64,000 bases of DNA, taken from positions 3,086,176-3,150,175 of the forward strand of contig NC_043742.1 of assembly GCF_004337985.1 (NCBI RefSeq). The letters run 5' to 3'. This document shows, piece by piece, positions 1 to 11,902 of this stretch. Under the pieces are notes generated by a model. That model did no database searches. It was not told the DNA's origin and saw nothing but the letters and a program-made list of their open reading frames with translations. How positions within the stretch are numbered: the stretch's first letter is position 1; the number at the start of each line of letters is the position of its first letter. The translations under genes were made by a program, and so were the position numbers. This stretch comes from Pyricularia pennisetigena. Taxonomy: Eukaryota; Ascomycota; Sordariomycetes; Magnaporthales; Pyriculariaceae.

Positions 1-129
1 CAAGGTGTATATCGTTCCAAGTGTAAATGATTCTTTCCAAGTCAAAAAAAATAAAATAAAATAAAATAAATTGGCTTTTCCCATGCATGTACGCCTTTCT
101 AGACAGTATGCTACCCACTGTTTACAAAA

Positions 130-2610
130 CTACCCGATATTAAACTCACTGGCACCCGCACCTACCATCTTCATCATTTTCTTCATCCTCCTGGCCCTCT
201 CAGCCTCGTCATCGTCTTGGTTATTCAAACCATCACCGTCGTCGCCCTTGGCCGTCTTCTTCCCACCACTATTCGTAGCCGATGGCTTGACCGTCCGCCT
301 CTGAACACCGGCTCCAATACCACCGGGTGCCTCCCTCAGTCCAAACGCCTTTGCCATGTGTCCCAGGTGTAGTTGCGTCATGTCAAAGTAGACGCGCTCG
401 TCACGCACGTGCGTCGCGTACGCGCGGATGTGGCTCCGGAACGCCTGGCGGCCAGAGGCAAGGAGCGTACCTGTCGCGCCGTCGCTGCTCTTGGGGGCGG
501 GTTTTCCGAGTTTGGTCGATGCGCCCTTCTTTGAGTTGGACCCTTTACCGGCATTGTTCGAGGCTTGAGAAGAGGCATCTGATGCGAGCAGCCTCTGCTC
601 AAGGTGAAGTTGGAGCGCCTCTGCTCGGGAAGTCCAGGTCTGCTTCTTGGAGTCGAGCTGTTTTTGCTGCTCCGTATCTTGCCCGTCGTCGCTTGTGGTT
701 GTAACGGGAGGCAGGTCGATGTTTGAAGAAAACCCTGCTTGCAGCACCGAATCGTACAATTGCGGCGTCAAAGCCGTCGAGGCATTCTTCTGCAGCAGAC
801 CGACGTAACCCTCCTCACACCCAGGTTGCAGAAAGAGTACCGCCTTTCCTGGGCGGCCTGCACGGGCCGTCCTACCTATCCGATGTACGTGGTCGGCGAC
901 GGCGAACGCGGGATCATACTCAATTACAAGATCGACGGCCGGCACGTCCAAACCACGAGAAGATATGTCGGTCGTGATCAATATGGAAGGGTCTTTAGAC
1001 TTGGAAAAGGAGTCGAGGGTCGCGGTTCGAACAGGCTGCGCTAGTGAGCCGTGGAGCTTGTGGAGAGTAATGGTCGTGTTTGCGGGAGAGGTGATATAGC
1101 AGGCTCTGGCTACTGTCGACTCGGTGTGATTTGTAGCTGGCTTGCTCGGCTTGGTCTCTTTGGGCGGCGTATCAGGCGTCTCGCCTGCGTCTTTGGGGAC
1201 TCTCTTGGGTGTAGGTGGTGCGGCGGCTTCTTTGAGCTCCTTGATCGGCGATCGCAACAGATCAAAGTGAAAGTCGACTGAATCGGCGCATGATATAAAA
1301 ATAATGGCCTTCATCACAGACCCTCGTCGTGCAAAGCATGACTTGAGGAGTGCAATGAGCGTGACAAGACGGAGTTTTGCAGGCACAACCAGGTACGACT
1401 GCTTCAGCTGCGAAGGCGCAGCAAAGACAGCCTCACTCGCTTCGTCCCCCTCTTTTGCCGCCTCGGCACCATCAACTTTGATGAGCTCAGTTTTGTCGGC
1501 TTCCAGACTGTATTCTCCCAGCCTCCTGACCTGCGCATGGTCGAGGGTGGCCGAACACAGCACCGTGACTCTCCTGGTGGGGAGTGCCGGCTCCAGCTGG
1601 ATGCCGTCCGGGTTGATCTTCTTCAGCGGCGCCTCGCGCATCTTTGAGACGATCTCCTTGAGGTCATCCATGAAACCCATCTCCATCATGCGATCACCTT
1701 CATCCAGGATCAACCAGCGCGCCAGGCTGACGTCCAGAACCTTTGTATTGTCCAAGTGATCCTTTAGACGACCAGGCGTGGCAATCAGAATGTTGATCCC
1801 CTTTCGTATCCGTGCCTTCTCCGAGTGCTTGCTCTCACCGCCAATCACGGTTGTGCTGACGATCCACGGAGCGCACCGCAGCAGTTTCTCCAGCACCGTC
1901 GCAATCTGCTTGCATAGCTCTCGCGTGGGCGCCAGGACTATGGCAAACAGGCCCGAGTTGCGGTGGATCTTCTTCTTCTTTGCATCCTTGGAGATGGTCC
2001 CATCCTCGTTTTGGTTGAGCGCCAGGATTCGGTTGACGATTGGCAGCAGGTAGGCCAACGTTTTTCCGGAACCCGTCTGGGCCTGGAGGAAGGCGTCTTC
2101 GTCCGTCGTGACCAGGTGTGGCACGGCCCGGTGTTGGATCGCAGTCGGGGCCTTGAGCTCGAGTTTGGCGGAAAGGTGCTGCGCGATACGGCGCGAGAGA
2201 CCTAGTGCGGCAAAAGTCGCCGCCTCGTCGGACAACGGGGCATTGGACGGCAGCGTTGGTTCGGCGGCCTCTTCAGCGGGGGCGGTCTCGGGCTCGTCAA
2301 AGTTGGTCACCGGGGTAGGGTTCGAGGTGAAGAGGCGAGAGGAGACATGTTGCGACCTCGGACCCGGAGCCTGAGGTCGGAATCGCCGTTGTATTTCTGG
2401 CGCAGCGCCTTCACTGAGCCGTTGCCGTTTGGCAGGAGCAGGGCCGACGTCGTCGGCGACAGCGTCGTTAGACTGGGAACCGGTGAGACCCCGCTTCACG
2501 CTTCTCTGCAGTCGGTTTCGTTCCCGCCAGCGACCGCCCGTGAATTTAATCTGAGGCTTTATTGGCCCTTCCCCAACCTCAAAGTTGATGAGCAAACCGT
2601 CGTCGTCCAT
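130..2610 (-). CDS. DBP7: ATP-dependent RNA helicase DBP7 (ribosome biogenesis)
   Basis: Single-exon gene for 826 residues. It is a nucleolar DEAD-box-family helicase; yeast Dbp7 acts in assembly of the large ribosomal subunit. Visible motifs: a Q-motif-like region around residues 150-165 (ending TAIQ), Walker A AQTGSGKT at 177-184, PTREL near 228-232, TPGR near 278-281, motif II as DEGD at 303-306, a SAT motif near 354, and HRIGRTAR in the C-terminal helicase lobe. The DEGD form of motif II is, as I recall, usual for the Dbp7/DDX31 branch and not a defect. The low-complexity basic N-terminus (about 1-130) and the Lys-rich C-terminus fit nucleolar targeting. The ATG at 2610-2608 directly precedes the conserved start of the family. 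The gene ends close to the window edge but is complete. Confidence 0.95.
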   Translation of the reverse strand: MDDDGLLINFEVGEGPIKPQIKFTGGRWRERNRLQRSVKRGLTGSQSNDAVADDVGPAPAKRQRLSEGAAPEIQRRFRPQAPGPRSQHVSSRLFTSNPTPVTNFDEPETAPAEEAAEPTLPSNAPLSDEAATFAALGLSRRIAQHLSAKLELKAPTAIQHRAVPHLVTTDEDAFLQAQTGSGKTLAYLLPIVNRILALNQNEDGTISKDAKKKKIHRNSGLFAIVLAPTRELCKQIATVLEKLLRCAPWIVSTTVIGGESKHSEKARIRKGINILIATPGRLKDHLDNTKVLDVSLARWLILDEGDRMMEMGFMDDLKEIVSKMREAPLKKINPDGIQLEPALPTRRVTVLCSATLDHAQVRRLGEYSLEADKTELIKVDGAEAAKEGDEASEAVFAAPSQLKQSYLVVPAKLRLVTLIALLKSCFARRGSVMKAIIFISCADSVDFHFDLLRSPIKELKEAAAPPTPKRVPKDAGETPDTPPKETKPSKPATNHTESTVARACYITSPANTTITLHKLHGSLAQPVRTATLDSFSKSKDPSILITTDISSRGLDVPAVDLVIEYDPAFAVADHVHRIGRTARAGRPGKAVLFLQPGCEEGYVGLLQKNASTALTPQLYDSVLQAGFSSNIDLPPVTTTSDDGQDTEQQKQLDSKKQTWTSRAEALQLHLEQRLLASDASSQASNNAGKGSNSKKGASTKLGKPAPKSSDGATGTLLASGRQAFRSHIRAYATHVRDERVYFDMTQLHLGHMAKAFGLREAPGGIGAGVQRRTVKPSATNSGGKKTAKGDDGDGLNNQDDDEAERARRMKKMMKMVGAGASEFNIG

Positions 2611-3756
2611 TTCGCTGCTGACTTGTTGATTTTGCGATCGGGAAAGGATTCTGCCGCCGCTGCTTCAGACCATACGAAACCTGCGCTTGAGCTTGAGTTG
2701 GGCGGACAAAATTTCCAGAAACTTTCAGGGCTTATCTTATCGCCCATTCAATCATTTGACCCCACAGTTGAGTTGCCCCATAACATGGCAACATCCGTCT
2801 CTTTTTTCACATATTTGTAGCAGTGAACGATGATATATGTTACAATACTTCAAGACGTCAAGGTGTATGCAAGTGACGATGGGGTAACGGGTTGCAAATT
2901 ATAAAGCAAATATCCCTTAACAGAAAATCCATACCCAAGTATCAATTCAACACAGATAATTTTTGCCATAGTTGATTTTATTGGCTTGAATAGGTAAAGT
3001 ATGATACACAGAGCGACCCAAGAACAGGCGGAACTGTCCTGTTTCTTCAGCACAAAGAGCCATGTTCTTCCCAGTTTAACCTCCTTTCCCTTCCCTACCT
3101 CCCTGAAGAACACCACAGTATGCTGCCGATTCCCACATGAAAAAAAAGAAGTCAATGCCATGCCTGTTTTTCCCCACCCTGTTTCCCCTTGAAGTCGCTC
3201 CCTTTCTTTTTTATGCTCGAAAATATCTTTCTTTTCTTTTGCTGTGTATGTGCGTGAGAGGAGATTGGTCTATGGTGTCGGTTAAGGCTCAAGCCATTAG
3301 GCGGGCCAGGAAGAAAAAAGAAGAAGAAAAAAATGGGAAGAAACTGAAAAAAGAAATAACACTGGCAGCAATTCGAGACGAAACACAAATGTGCCCCCCA
3401 TGTTGCGCCGGGATTCCAACGCCACACTTGCGCCAGCCATTTTTAGCAAATCAAATCAAAGACAAAGGAAAGGTATGTATGACTGGTGAGAATAAAATGT
3501 CTGATATGTTGCAAAAGAAACCTAGAGCCCCACCGGTGGACGCGGTACGAAATGAAAACGAGCTGAGACATATGAGAAAGATATGATATTCGCACCGAAT
3601 ATCGCAAAAGCAAGTTTTAACTCAATTCCAGCAGCCTCCCAAAAATTAATCCACAGCCACCGAGGGGTATCAAAACAAACGCAAAAGAGTTATCGCAAGA
3701 GACAATTCGATGTGTATGCAAGGGAAAATGTCAACGAAAATGAAACCCAGAGACTT
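2611..3756. other. intergenic, DBP7 promoter side and PPR gene 3' side
   Basis: About 1.1 kb with no convincing gene. It should carry the DBP7 promoter (right of 2610) and the 3' UTR of the PPR gene. The stretch 3200-3360 is A/T and purine rich. Short reading frames here lack conserved features. Confidence 0.5.
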
Positions 3757-6700
3757 TTATGGCATCGTGGCAACCTCCTCGACTTCACCACTGCTGCCAC
3801 CACCGCCGCCCAGCAGCTCAAGAACCTTGTTCACAACGGCGCTCGGATAGCCACGTCCCAACATCTCAGACACAACTCCCTTGGCTCCCTCGCGCATCTC
3901 CACAGCGAGATATGCTCGCGTCATGGCCTCGTAGGTGCTCGGCTCGCGGCGCTCCCGCCCAACCGACTCGTAAACCTCCTCAGCCATGGCAATGTTGTTT
4001 ACAGCTGCCCACCCATGGATGAGGGTGTTGGCGATGTAAGGCGTCATCTCAACCCTGCGCCGGCGCATCTCGGCCAGGTGGGGCTGAGTGGCAGCGACGT
4101 CGTGGTTGGCTACCATAGCTTCGAACAGGGCCTGGAAGAGGCAGGCTGATGCCGGGATAGCAGCATCGGCCATAACAGTCTCAAAGATGCTTTGGGCGCC
4201 TGGCAGGTCGTGGAGAACGCAGCCACGAGCATGAATCAGAGAAGCGTAGTGAACTGCCTCGGGCTTCTGGCCTGACGCACGAATGGCCTCAAGCACAGCC
4301 TCGGCAGCCTCCATGTCGACAGGCTCGAGAGTAGCGTGCGTGTCAACCAGTAGCTTATAAGTGTGGGCAGTGGGCCTAATTCCCTTGGCCAGCATGCGGT
4401 CATAGTATGCCAAAACCTTGGTCTTGTCACGCTTGGTGGTCAAGAAGAACTGCATCATGCTGTTGTAGGGTGCCGGGCGGGCCTTGTAGTTGGGCATGGC
4501 CTCCATCTCGTCAAACAGCTCCTCGGCGAACTTCTCGTCAGAGACACGGCACAGCGCGTTTACTATCGTGCCATACGTGACGCTGGTCGGGCGGATTCCA
4601 AGAGCACGCATCTCCGCAAAGTAGAAAAGACAATCATCGATGCGGCGTGCCTTGCCGAGCTTACCAATCAGCGCGTTGTACAGGAACGATGATGGCTCCA
4701 CACCCTCGACCTTGGAACGCTGGAAGATCTTGACAGCTTCTGTAGCCTCATCAAAAGTCTTGGTGGACTCCTTCAGCGTCGTGATGTAAAGTCCAAAGGT
4801 GTTGGCGGAAGGGGCGGCACCAATCTCAAGGAGCTGACGGTGGAACTGTTCAGCGAGGTTCCTGTAGCCGAGAGTTAGGCAAGCGCCAACCATGGCATCC
4901 AAGATTGATGACCAGCCGTAGCGTACCGTGGCATACTGCGGCTGCAGAGGTACATCGGTGTGGGCCATGGCTAGAATGTCATTGCACAGATCCATCTTGC
5001 CCTCCCTCGCTGCTGACGAAATCAGCTTTGCGTACGTGATATACCGCGGGTGACGGCCAGCGCGGCGCATGTTGCGGAAACGGTTGAGGGCGTCATTGAG
5101 CTTGGGGCCTTTGCGACCGTGTGAGCCCTCGAGATCGTCAGCAATTAATGAGGAGCCCTTGAAATCGGTGTTGTGTGCATATGGGTCGAATGTGTCCTCG
5201 AAGCTAGAGACGGTTGCAGTGGAGGGATATGGTGATGCCGAGAGGATAGTCTGTGGCGGGTATGAAACGAGAGAAGCAGATTCCCGGGGATCCAAGATGC
5301 CACGATCAGCCATGAACTTGGCAATAAATTCGGCTCCCTCCTCAACCTCATCCAAAATTGCCGGCCTAGTGTCGGCGAGCGCGCGTATCCTGTCGAACAT
5401 CATCTCTGACTGCGTCAAGCCCTCAACCACTTCGCCGGAGCCAATCATGGCAACGGCATACATGGCAGTAGGCTCGATGAAGTTTGACGTTACGGCCACA
5501 CCAGGGCTGGACAGTACACTCCAGTACCTGGATGCAGCCGTGACATCGCCAAGGCGTACGCTAAGAGCCAGTAGCGCCATGGCCGAGGATGTGTGCATGG
5601 TCGGCTCCGAGAGTTGAGCAAATGCAGCGGCGGCGGTGTGATGGTCACCATTATCGGCGGACAAGCTGGCAACTTCGCTCATGGTCTGGTCTCTTGTCTC
5701 ATCTTCGACTGCTTGAGCCCACATGAAAGCCTCCTGGTAGATACCCCTGTGCAGCAAGCCCTTGACAAAGCCAGCACTGATAATAGCATCCTTGATATCG
5801 ACAGCCTTGGCGTCATACTCCTGTATTATCTTCTTGTAGAAGCTCATGGCGCCGTCGAGCTTGTCAGAGATGACATATGCGTTGATCACTGCAGCATACA
5901 CTTGTGAGTCCAAGCGGTCCAAGAGGGTTTGCTCGCCGTTGTCGTTGGCGATAGCCAGTGTTTTGTACTCTGTGTAGCATTCCACGGCGCTAACCAAATC
6001 TCCAGCATTGGCAAATGCGGTGATCATGGCTGGGAAGGTAGCCGCGAAAGGGGTAGCCTGGCTGAACTCCATATGCTCAAACAGCTGAACCATATCGGAC
6101 AACCGACCAGCCTTCGCGCATGCCGAAATGAGCTGATGGTAGGTCTCAGAAGAGTACATGGCCTTATTAGCCATGACAGAGTTGTCGAAAAGCTTGATGG
6201 CAAGGTCAAGACGGTCGTCTTCGCACAGGATTGCATGCTCGAACTCGTGGGAGGCAAGCATGAATTTGCCCGGCTCATCCATGCCACCAAAGCGAGCCCT
6301 CTTCTCCTCGAGGCCCAGCTTTTCAGCCGCAACCTCGAGAGAACGCGCCGCTAATAAACCAACCAGGATGTTGTATGTGTCGGAATCAGGAGAGACCCGT
6401 CGCCTCAGCATATCGGCATAGACATCAAGAGCCTTTGATACGATCTCGATTTTCTCCGAAGGAAGCTGAATGGCGGCCATGAGCAGCGCATTGTAAGCAG
6501 TGGAGGTCGGCCTAATACTAGTGACGACCATGGCCTCAAAAACAGCCGGAATCTCGGCATAGCGACCTGCTTCGGCGAGCTTCGTGAGGTGCTCAGCATA
6601 GGCAAGAGACTGCGGATCAACCGGTGGTGTGGCTGTCCTGGCAATGCTGGCCGGTGTTCTCGTCCTCGAAATGGGAGTGTAGGACCGGGAAAGGGCATCG

Positions 6701-7311
6701 TTCAGAGCTGGAGAGCCAGATCTTAATGAGCCCTCCTCTTCCAATGCCTCTAGCTGTCTTCTGTGCTCAATTTCCAACTCGAGGGCGGCGTCGATGTGCG
6801 CCAACACTGCCTCTTCCTCTGGTGTTATCGATCGAGTGACAACATCTTCCGATGCATCCTCGGCCGTGGCAGCTCTTGGTTCCCCGCCCAACAGGATGGA
6901 TGCCGGTGATGGCTTCCACTCGATGCGCTTTGGGAACTCATACTGGACCCATTCCTCATCTACTTCATTTCCATGCTCCTTCGCCGCCTCATTCTTCTGC
7001 AAGTTCTCATAGTATGCATCTAAACCACCATGACCTCCCGCTGTCGTATCATATCTATGATCTTTTGAGAGACCACTGACGGCGGATGTGTTTGCTGAAG
7101 GGTGAAAGGCGTTCTGGAGTGCGATCGTAGAGGAGAGCCGTCCAATGCGGGTTGTGGTGCTGTTGCGCCGCGCAAAGGACGGGCGGTTCTGGGGGTTCAG
7201 AACATTGTGGTGAGTGGCGGCGACGACCGATTGGGCGTAGCCGTTGGTGAAAGACTTGGAAAATCCTTGGCGGATGAAGGTCTGGTAGATGGAGGAGTAA
7301 ATAGAGGGCAT
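3757..7311 (-). CDS. mitochondrial pentatricopeptide-repeat (PPR) protein, Cya5/Pet309-like
   Basis: Uninterrupted frame of 1184 residues. The N-terminus (about 1-70) is rich in Ser, Arg, Thr and Asn and poor in acidic residues, as expected of a mitochondrial presequence. Helical tandem units of PPR type follow, for example YNALLMAAIQ, YNILVGLLAAR, YHQLISACAKAGR, YNALIGKLGKARR, YGTIVNALCR and YNSMMQFF, spaced roughly 35 residues and densest in residues 250-480 and 780-1130. PPR proteins bind organellar RNA. The overall layout resembles Neurospora CYA-5 and yeast Pet309, which support translation of cytochrome c oxidase subunit I mRNA. The exact target cannot be read from sequence, so the specific assignment is inference while the PPR call is firm. 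The ATG at 7311-7309 begins the presequence. Confidence 0.85.
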   Translation of the reverse strand: MPSIYSSIYQTFIRQGFSKSFTNGYAQSVVAATHHNVLNPQNRPSFARRNSTTTRIGRLSSTIALQNAFHPSANTSAVSGLSKDHRYDTTAGGHGGLDAYYENLQKNEAAKEHGNEVDEEWVQYEFPKRIEWKPSPASILLGGEPRAATAEDASEDVVTRSITPEEEAVLAHIDAALELEIEHRRQLEALEEEGSLRSGSPALNDALSRSYTPISRTRTPASIARTATPPVDPQSLAYAEHLTKLAEAGRYAEIPAVFEAMVVTSIRPTSTAYNALLMAAIQLPSEKIEIVSKALDVYADMLRRRVSPDSDTYNILVGLLAARSLEVAAEKLGLEEKRARFGGMDEPGKFMLASHEFEHAILCEDDRLDLAIKLFDNSVMANKAMYSSETYHQLISACAKAGRLSDMVQLFEHMEFSQATPFAATFPAMITAFANAGDLVSAVECYTEYKTLAIANDNGEQTLLDRLDSQVYAAVINAYVISDKLDGAMSFYKKIIQEYDAKAVDIKDAIISAGFVKGLLHRGIYQEAFMWAQAVEDETRDQTMSEVASLSADNGDHHTAAAAFAQLSEPTMHTSSAMALLALSVRLGDVTAASRYWSVLSSPGVAVTSNFIEPTAMYAVAMIGSGEVVEGLTQSEMMFDRIRALADTRPAILDEVEEGAEFIAKFMADRGILDPRESASLVSYPPQTILSASPYPSTATVSSFEDTFDPYAHNTDFKGSSLIADDLEGSHGRKGPKLNDALNRFRNMRRAGRHPRYITYAKLISSAAREGKMDLCNDILAMAHTDVPLQPQYATVRYGWSSILDAMVGACLTLGYRNLAEQFHRQLLEIGAAPSANTFGLYITTLKESTKTFDEATEAVKIFQRSKVEGVEPSSFLYNALIGKLGKARRIDDCLFYFAEMRALGIRPTSVTYGTIVNALCRVSDEKFAEELFDEMEAMPNYKARPAPYNSMMQFFLTTKRDKTKVLAYYDRMLAKGIRPTAHTYKLLVDTHATLEPVDMEAAEAVLEAIRASGQKPEAVHYASLIHARGCVLHDLPGAQSIFETVMADAAIPASACLFQALFEAMVANHDVAATQPHLAEMRRRRVEMTPYIANTLIHGWAAVNNIAMAEEVYESVGRERREPSTYEAMTRAYLAVEMREGAKGVVSEMLGRGYPSAVVNKVLELLGGGGGSSGEVEEVATMP

Positions 7312-9542
7312 TTAGAAAGGGCCAATTAAGGAAAGAAGCTATAGTTGAAAAGAGTTGTGAGTCAGCCTTTGCATGCTTCAATTTTGCGCCTGAGGACCCG
7401 ACTCGGTGTCTGGGGTGAAGAGTCTAAACAAATCCGGCGCAGATATTGACATCCAATCTCAAAGGTATAGAACCAGACATATCACAAGTAAACCTGGTAT
7501 GTCATGCTCTGTCGCGCTAGAGTTGAACAAATCTGACCACATGTGACGTCGAGACACGCCACTATTCCCGTCCTGTGGGAGGATCCAAGACTTTTTTTCC
7601 CCTCTGTAGCAGGCGCGGAAACGGGGTTCAAGGGAGATTGGTCATAGACTTACGGTATCAAGAAAATAAAAGTCGCTATTGCAGGTTCATTTGACAGCAC
7701 CTGAGCCGTCAAACAAACGCGCCAATTGTAAATTATTGATGATGGGTTTACCAAAAGAATGGGAAGGGTAGGGTTGGAGGGAGAGAAGTGAAGGATGTCC
7801 CTTTGGTGATATGGGCGTCAGGATGAGTCCCAAGAGCGTGGGCTGGCTTCTTTTCCGCGCACACGACCCCCTTGAAAGCTGGATGGATGGAGCTTTCTTC
7901 TGGATTTGGTGCATATGGGAAAAATCGGGAACGCCAATGTTGGAAAGCTGCATGGGGCATGGGTGGGGTCGGGACTGAAAATAGTGGATGTGTGACTAAC
8001 TTCTCCCCTTAGCCCCATACCATTTTGATTTCTTCTCCAAATGAGGCCTCGGCGAAAAAACAAATATCGGATCGCAAATAAGTCGACGAGAAGGCATCTG
8101 ACTCGACGCGACAAGTGGTTGGTGGTGGCGATGGCGGAGGCGAAAGTGTTTGGATCTTTTACTTTCTCTACTGCGCCATCCTTCCTCCTCTTTCTTCATG
8201 ACGCTTCCTCCGTGCATTCATTTCTTCTGTTGAAGACACGCGAACAAGACAGTCTCTGTTACCCTGAATCTCAGCCCAACATTGCCTTCGACGATGCAGC
8301 GCGAATTTGTCTCCGATGATGACGACCTCGATTGAGTGTTCCAACGACGCGTCAGCCAATCAAAATTATCCAATTGGCTGGAGTCGACGGGACTGCCGGC
8401 TCCTTCGGAAGCACCTCCGTAGCTGCCAGCTTTATGCACGCTAACCGTAAAAGACCCAGCGAGCGGAAAATGTAACGTACTAGGGGGAGAAAACACAGCC
8501 AGCAGCAAGGGAGAAAAGTGCCAGCAAACCGAGATGGCTGCCTCCTAGCCAGGACCAGTGGTTCCATCCGTTGTTCCATGTCCCCGGTAAGTGCACGAAT
8601 GCGCTTGTTGGAAAATTCGACGTGGTTCTGTCTCGAGGAAAGGGGCAGGGGTCGGGGGAAAGAGGCCGACAAGGATAACAACCATTCAATTTGTTCTAGA
8701 AATTAGGGAGGAAAGCATATCCGGCAACCCTAGTCTTTTCCATTGACCCTTTTTTTTTTCTCCCTCGCAAAAACCCTGAAAATTGCTATTGCAAAACTCG
8801 CGGGTTTCGGGGGTTCGAACAACGCCAAACAGTCGTTAGGCCCAGTTCTAATGGATCCTGCAAAGCCAATGCACAGTCGTTGAAAACTCCATAGAAGGCA
8901 CGGAAATTTGGCAGGGCCATGGCAGACTTGTGATCGGCACCTGTGGTGGGTCACGGACTGAAAGCATCAGCTTGTCACGAGTTCTGTCGGCGAAAAAGAA
9001 CCGCGTCAGCTGCCTCAGGAACTTCGGATCGCGTTTGTTTGGCACAGCCCGCTCACAAACATTCGGCGCTTGAATTGAGCCGGCTTATTCGGACTCGGCT
9101 GCATATATAAACACTTCACCCGCCTAATCCCGATTAAAATCGATATCACCGTTCGATCACGGCCGGGAGCCGGTATGGGGCATATTCTTTCGCATTTGAA
9201 AGGATTTGAGCGACATTCTTGATTTCATTTTCCTCCCGAGTCGTGCTTTATGCAGGTCGACATCATGGTGACGGGGATACTTGGCAGCCTTTTTTTTTCC
9301 CTCACTTGCTTCTTTCAATCGCGTCTGCTTGCCTGCTCTGCGCCTAATTATCCGGGTTCCCCAGGTCTTCGAAAGTAGTACGGAGGAACTTTCAGATGCC
9401 AGTTCGTCTATGACAAGGTCCGTGTGATTTTGGATAATCACTACTATGTATGTAGTAAGGTGTTGAAGTAAGTGAACAATGCTCGAACTGCCGAGGCACT
9501 GATTAAGTTGAAGCTAGCAACAAACACGGCGTAAACAAAAAT

Positions 9543-9577
<35 letters not shown>

Positions 9578-10221
9578 CTGTGAAAACCCATCTGTCAATT
9601 GGTTCAACAAAGTGGAACCGAGCACCTTAACGGCCACCAATATAAAATACCAATTTCTACTCACCCACCGAATATATCCTGGCTTGCCTGGCCATACATA
9701 ACATTTTCCGAGAAGAAAAAAAAAATTCATATGAAGTAGTTTGGCAAGTGTCAAATTTTACCAAATGCAAGCGACAACGTTGAAACGACAAAGGCCGATC
9801 CACAAAGATTGGCACGGGAGTTCCTGGCGATCTGGCCATCGAGTGGCAACGTCACTGAAGCTTGCGATCATCAGGGAATCATTCACTCCAGGCAGGCGAA
9901 GGGATGCGAACTCTCCTTATCAGCTATTGGTCCTATGTTGTGACAATTTTGAGCAATTAGATCCCAGTCCGAGCATGCGCATCTGTCTACTATGGTACTA
10001 TGAGTACAGACCATTTCGTCCCAATCCAAGTTCGCCGTACTGTTTAGGTCACCCCACCATCAATCACCTTGAACCCCGCATTTTGAGCTAGCTACATGTG
10101 CTCCGTACCTCAAGCTTCCCTTGCTTGAGCTACATAGACTTCCGAGCGGAAGTCTCAGCTCAGGCGCACTCAAAGATCAATTCACGAATAAAGTACCAGT
10201 TACAGTATCTTTTCCGTCGGG
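7312..10221. other. long intergenic region without a recognisable gene
   Basis: About 2.9 kb between the 5' ends of the divergently oriented PPR gene and ERG8. Many short frames overlap on both strands, but none has a family motif or sensible intron structure. A TATATAA box lies at 9104-9110 on the plus strand with no supported gene downstream. A T29 tract occupies 9547-9575. A small imperfect inverted repeat (CTCAAGC / GCTTGAG) sits near 10110-10130, upstream of ERG8. Confidence 0.5.
9547..9575. repeat. poly-T tract (29 nt)
   Basis: Uninterrupted run of 29 T. It is one of several long homopolymers in intergenic or intronic positions of this window. Confidence 0.95.
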
Positions 10222-11618
10222 ATGTCCCTCTCAAAGAACCCCACCACGGCCGTCTCTGCGCCAGGCAAGGTGCTCCTGGCCGGTGGTTACCTCGTCCTGG
10301 ATCGCAAGTACACAGGTATAGTCTTTGGCCTTAGCGCACGCATCAACGTCGTCGCCGCTGAGATAGAGACCAGCCCCGGCGTCCAGCTGTCCGAAATCAT
10401 CGTCGAAAGCCCTCAGTTCCTGGATGCGCAATGGCGCTACGGCTACCATCTGGCCGACGAGGATGGCGGCATCAAGGCCACGCAGCTACAAGTGTAGGTG
10501 TCCTCTGGTAGAGCGGTCCAATTGGTCGATAGCTCACACCGATGTTTGGCAGTGGCGACACAATCGTCAAGAACCCCTTTGTCGAAACAGCCCTATCCTA
10601 CGCCCTCACCCTAATATCCAGACTTGCCAAGCACGGTGCCAAGCGCAGTCTGAACCCAGCACGCCTGATCATCCTCGCCGATAATGACTACTACTCCCTG
10701 CCCGCCGACGCTCCCGCCACGACGAACCGATTCGCTCGCTTCCCGACCACACTCTCCGGTGCACACAAGACGGGCCTCGGCTCGTCCGCCGCGCTGGTCA
10801 CCTCCCTGACGGCCGCGCTGCTGACCCACTACCTCGAGCCGCAGCTGTTCGATCTCGCCACGGAACAGGGCAAGAGAACGCTGCATAACCTCGCGCAGGC
10901 CGCGCACTGCGCCGCCCAGGGCAAGGTCGGCTCCGGCTTCGACGTCGCCGCCGCCGTCTACGGCTCGTGCAGGTACCGGCGCTTCAGCCCCTCGGTGCTC
11001 TCGGACATGCCACTGCCCGGCGCCCCGGGCTTTGGCGCCGCGCTCGAGAACCTCGTCCTCAGCAAGATGTGGGACGTCGAGGTCGACGCCGCCGGCGTCA
11101 CGCTGCCGCCGGGAGTTGCCGTGCGCATGTGCGACGTCGACTGTGGCAGCCAGACGGTCGGCATGGTCAAGACGGTGCTGGCTTGGCGGGGTGCGAAGGC
11201 CGAGGCCGCCGGCAAGCTCTGGGACGACCTTCAGGCGCGGAACGAGGCGCTGGCAGCTGTGCTGGCGTCCGGACAGCCGGATGGAATCAGAGGCGCGGTT
11301 GCTGGCGTCAGAGATCTGATACGCAAGATGGGGTCGGAGAGTGGAGTGGAGATCGAGCCCAGCAGCCAGACGGAGCTTCTTGATGCGCTGGAAGGTGTCG
11401 AGGGTGTCTATGGCGGTGTCGTGCCGGGGGCGGGTGGTTTCGATGCATTGGCACTCCTCGTGAGGGACGACGACGCTACCACGAAGAGGTTGGAGGAGTG
11501 GTTGGCGGATTGGAGCAGGAACAAGAAGGTAAGGGTCAGGCTTTTGGGAGTCAAGGGCGAAATGGAGGGGGCGCGGATGGAGAGCTTGAAGGCCTATAAT
11601 GGGTGGGTATCAGAATGA
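10222..11618 (+). CDS. ERG8: phosphomevalonate kinase, two exons
   Basis: GHMP-family kinase that phosphorylates 5-phosphomevalonate in the mevalonate (sterol and isoprenoid) pathway. Exons are 10222-10493 and 10553-11618. The 59-nt intron has donor GTAGGT and acceptor CAG, and splicing restores ...LQV-GDTIVKNP. The product is 445 residues, the usual size for the family. The N-terminus has the family signature APGKVLLAGGY (about residues 13-23). The GHMP phosphate-binding loop is KTGLGSSAALVTS, in exon 2 near residues 182-194. The C-terminal glycine-rich motif is GGVVPGAGGFDA. The ATG at 10222 places the APGK motif at the usual distance from the start. Confidence 0.95.
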
Positions 11619-11902
11619 TGTTGAACAGGAAAGGTACAAATAGTAACAAATGAGATACGAGACAGCAACAATGACATGAAATATGTATGGATCAGTTTGT
11701 CATTCATTCATCGTGTCATCTTTTCTCTAGTCCCAGCCTCTATCACCACACGGTGAGCCGTTCAACCCTGCGCCCAACGCCTTTGCCTTGTCATTCATAG
11801 TCAACAAAAGAAACAAAACAAAAGAAAGATTAGGGTCCAAATGTTGCAATATCCAAGATGGTGATCTGACGAAGCCTTTTAGCCTCCGTCATCCCCTGGC
11901 TC

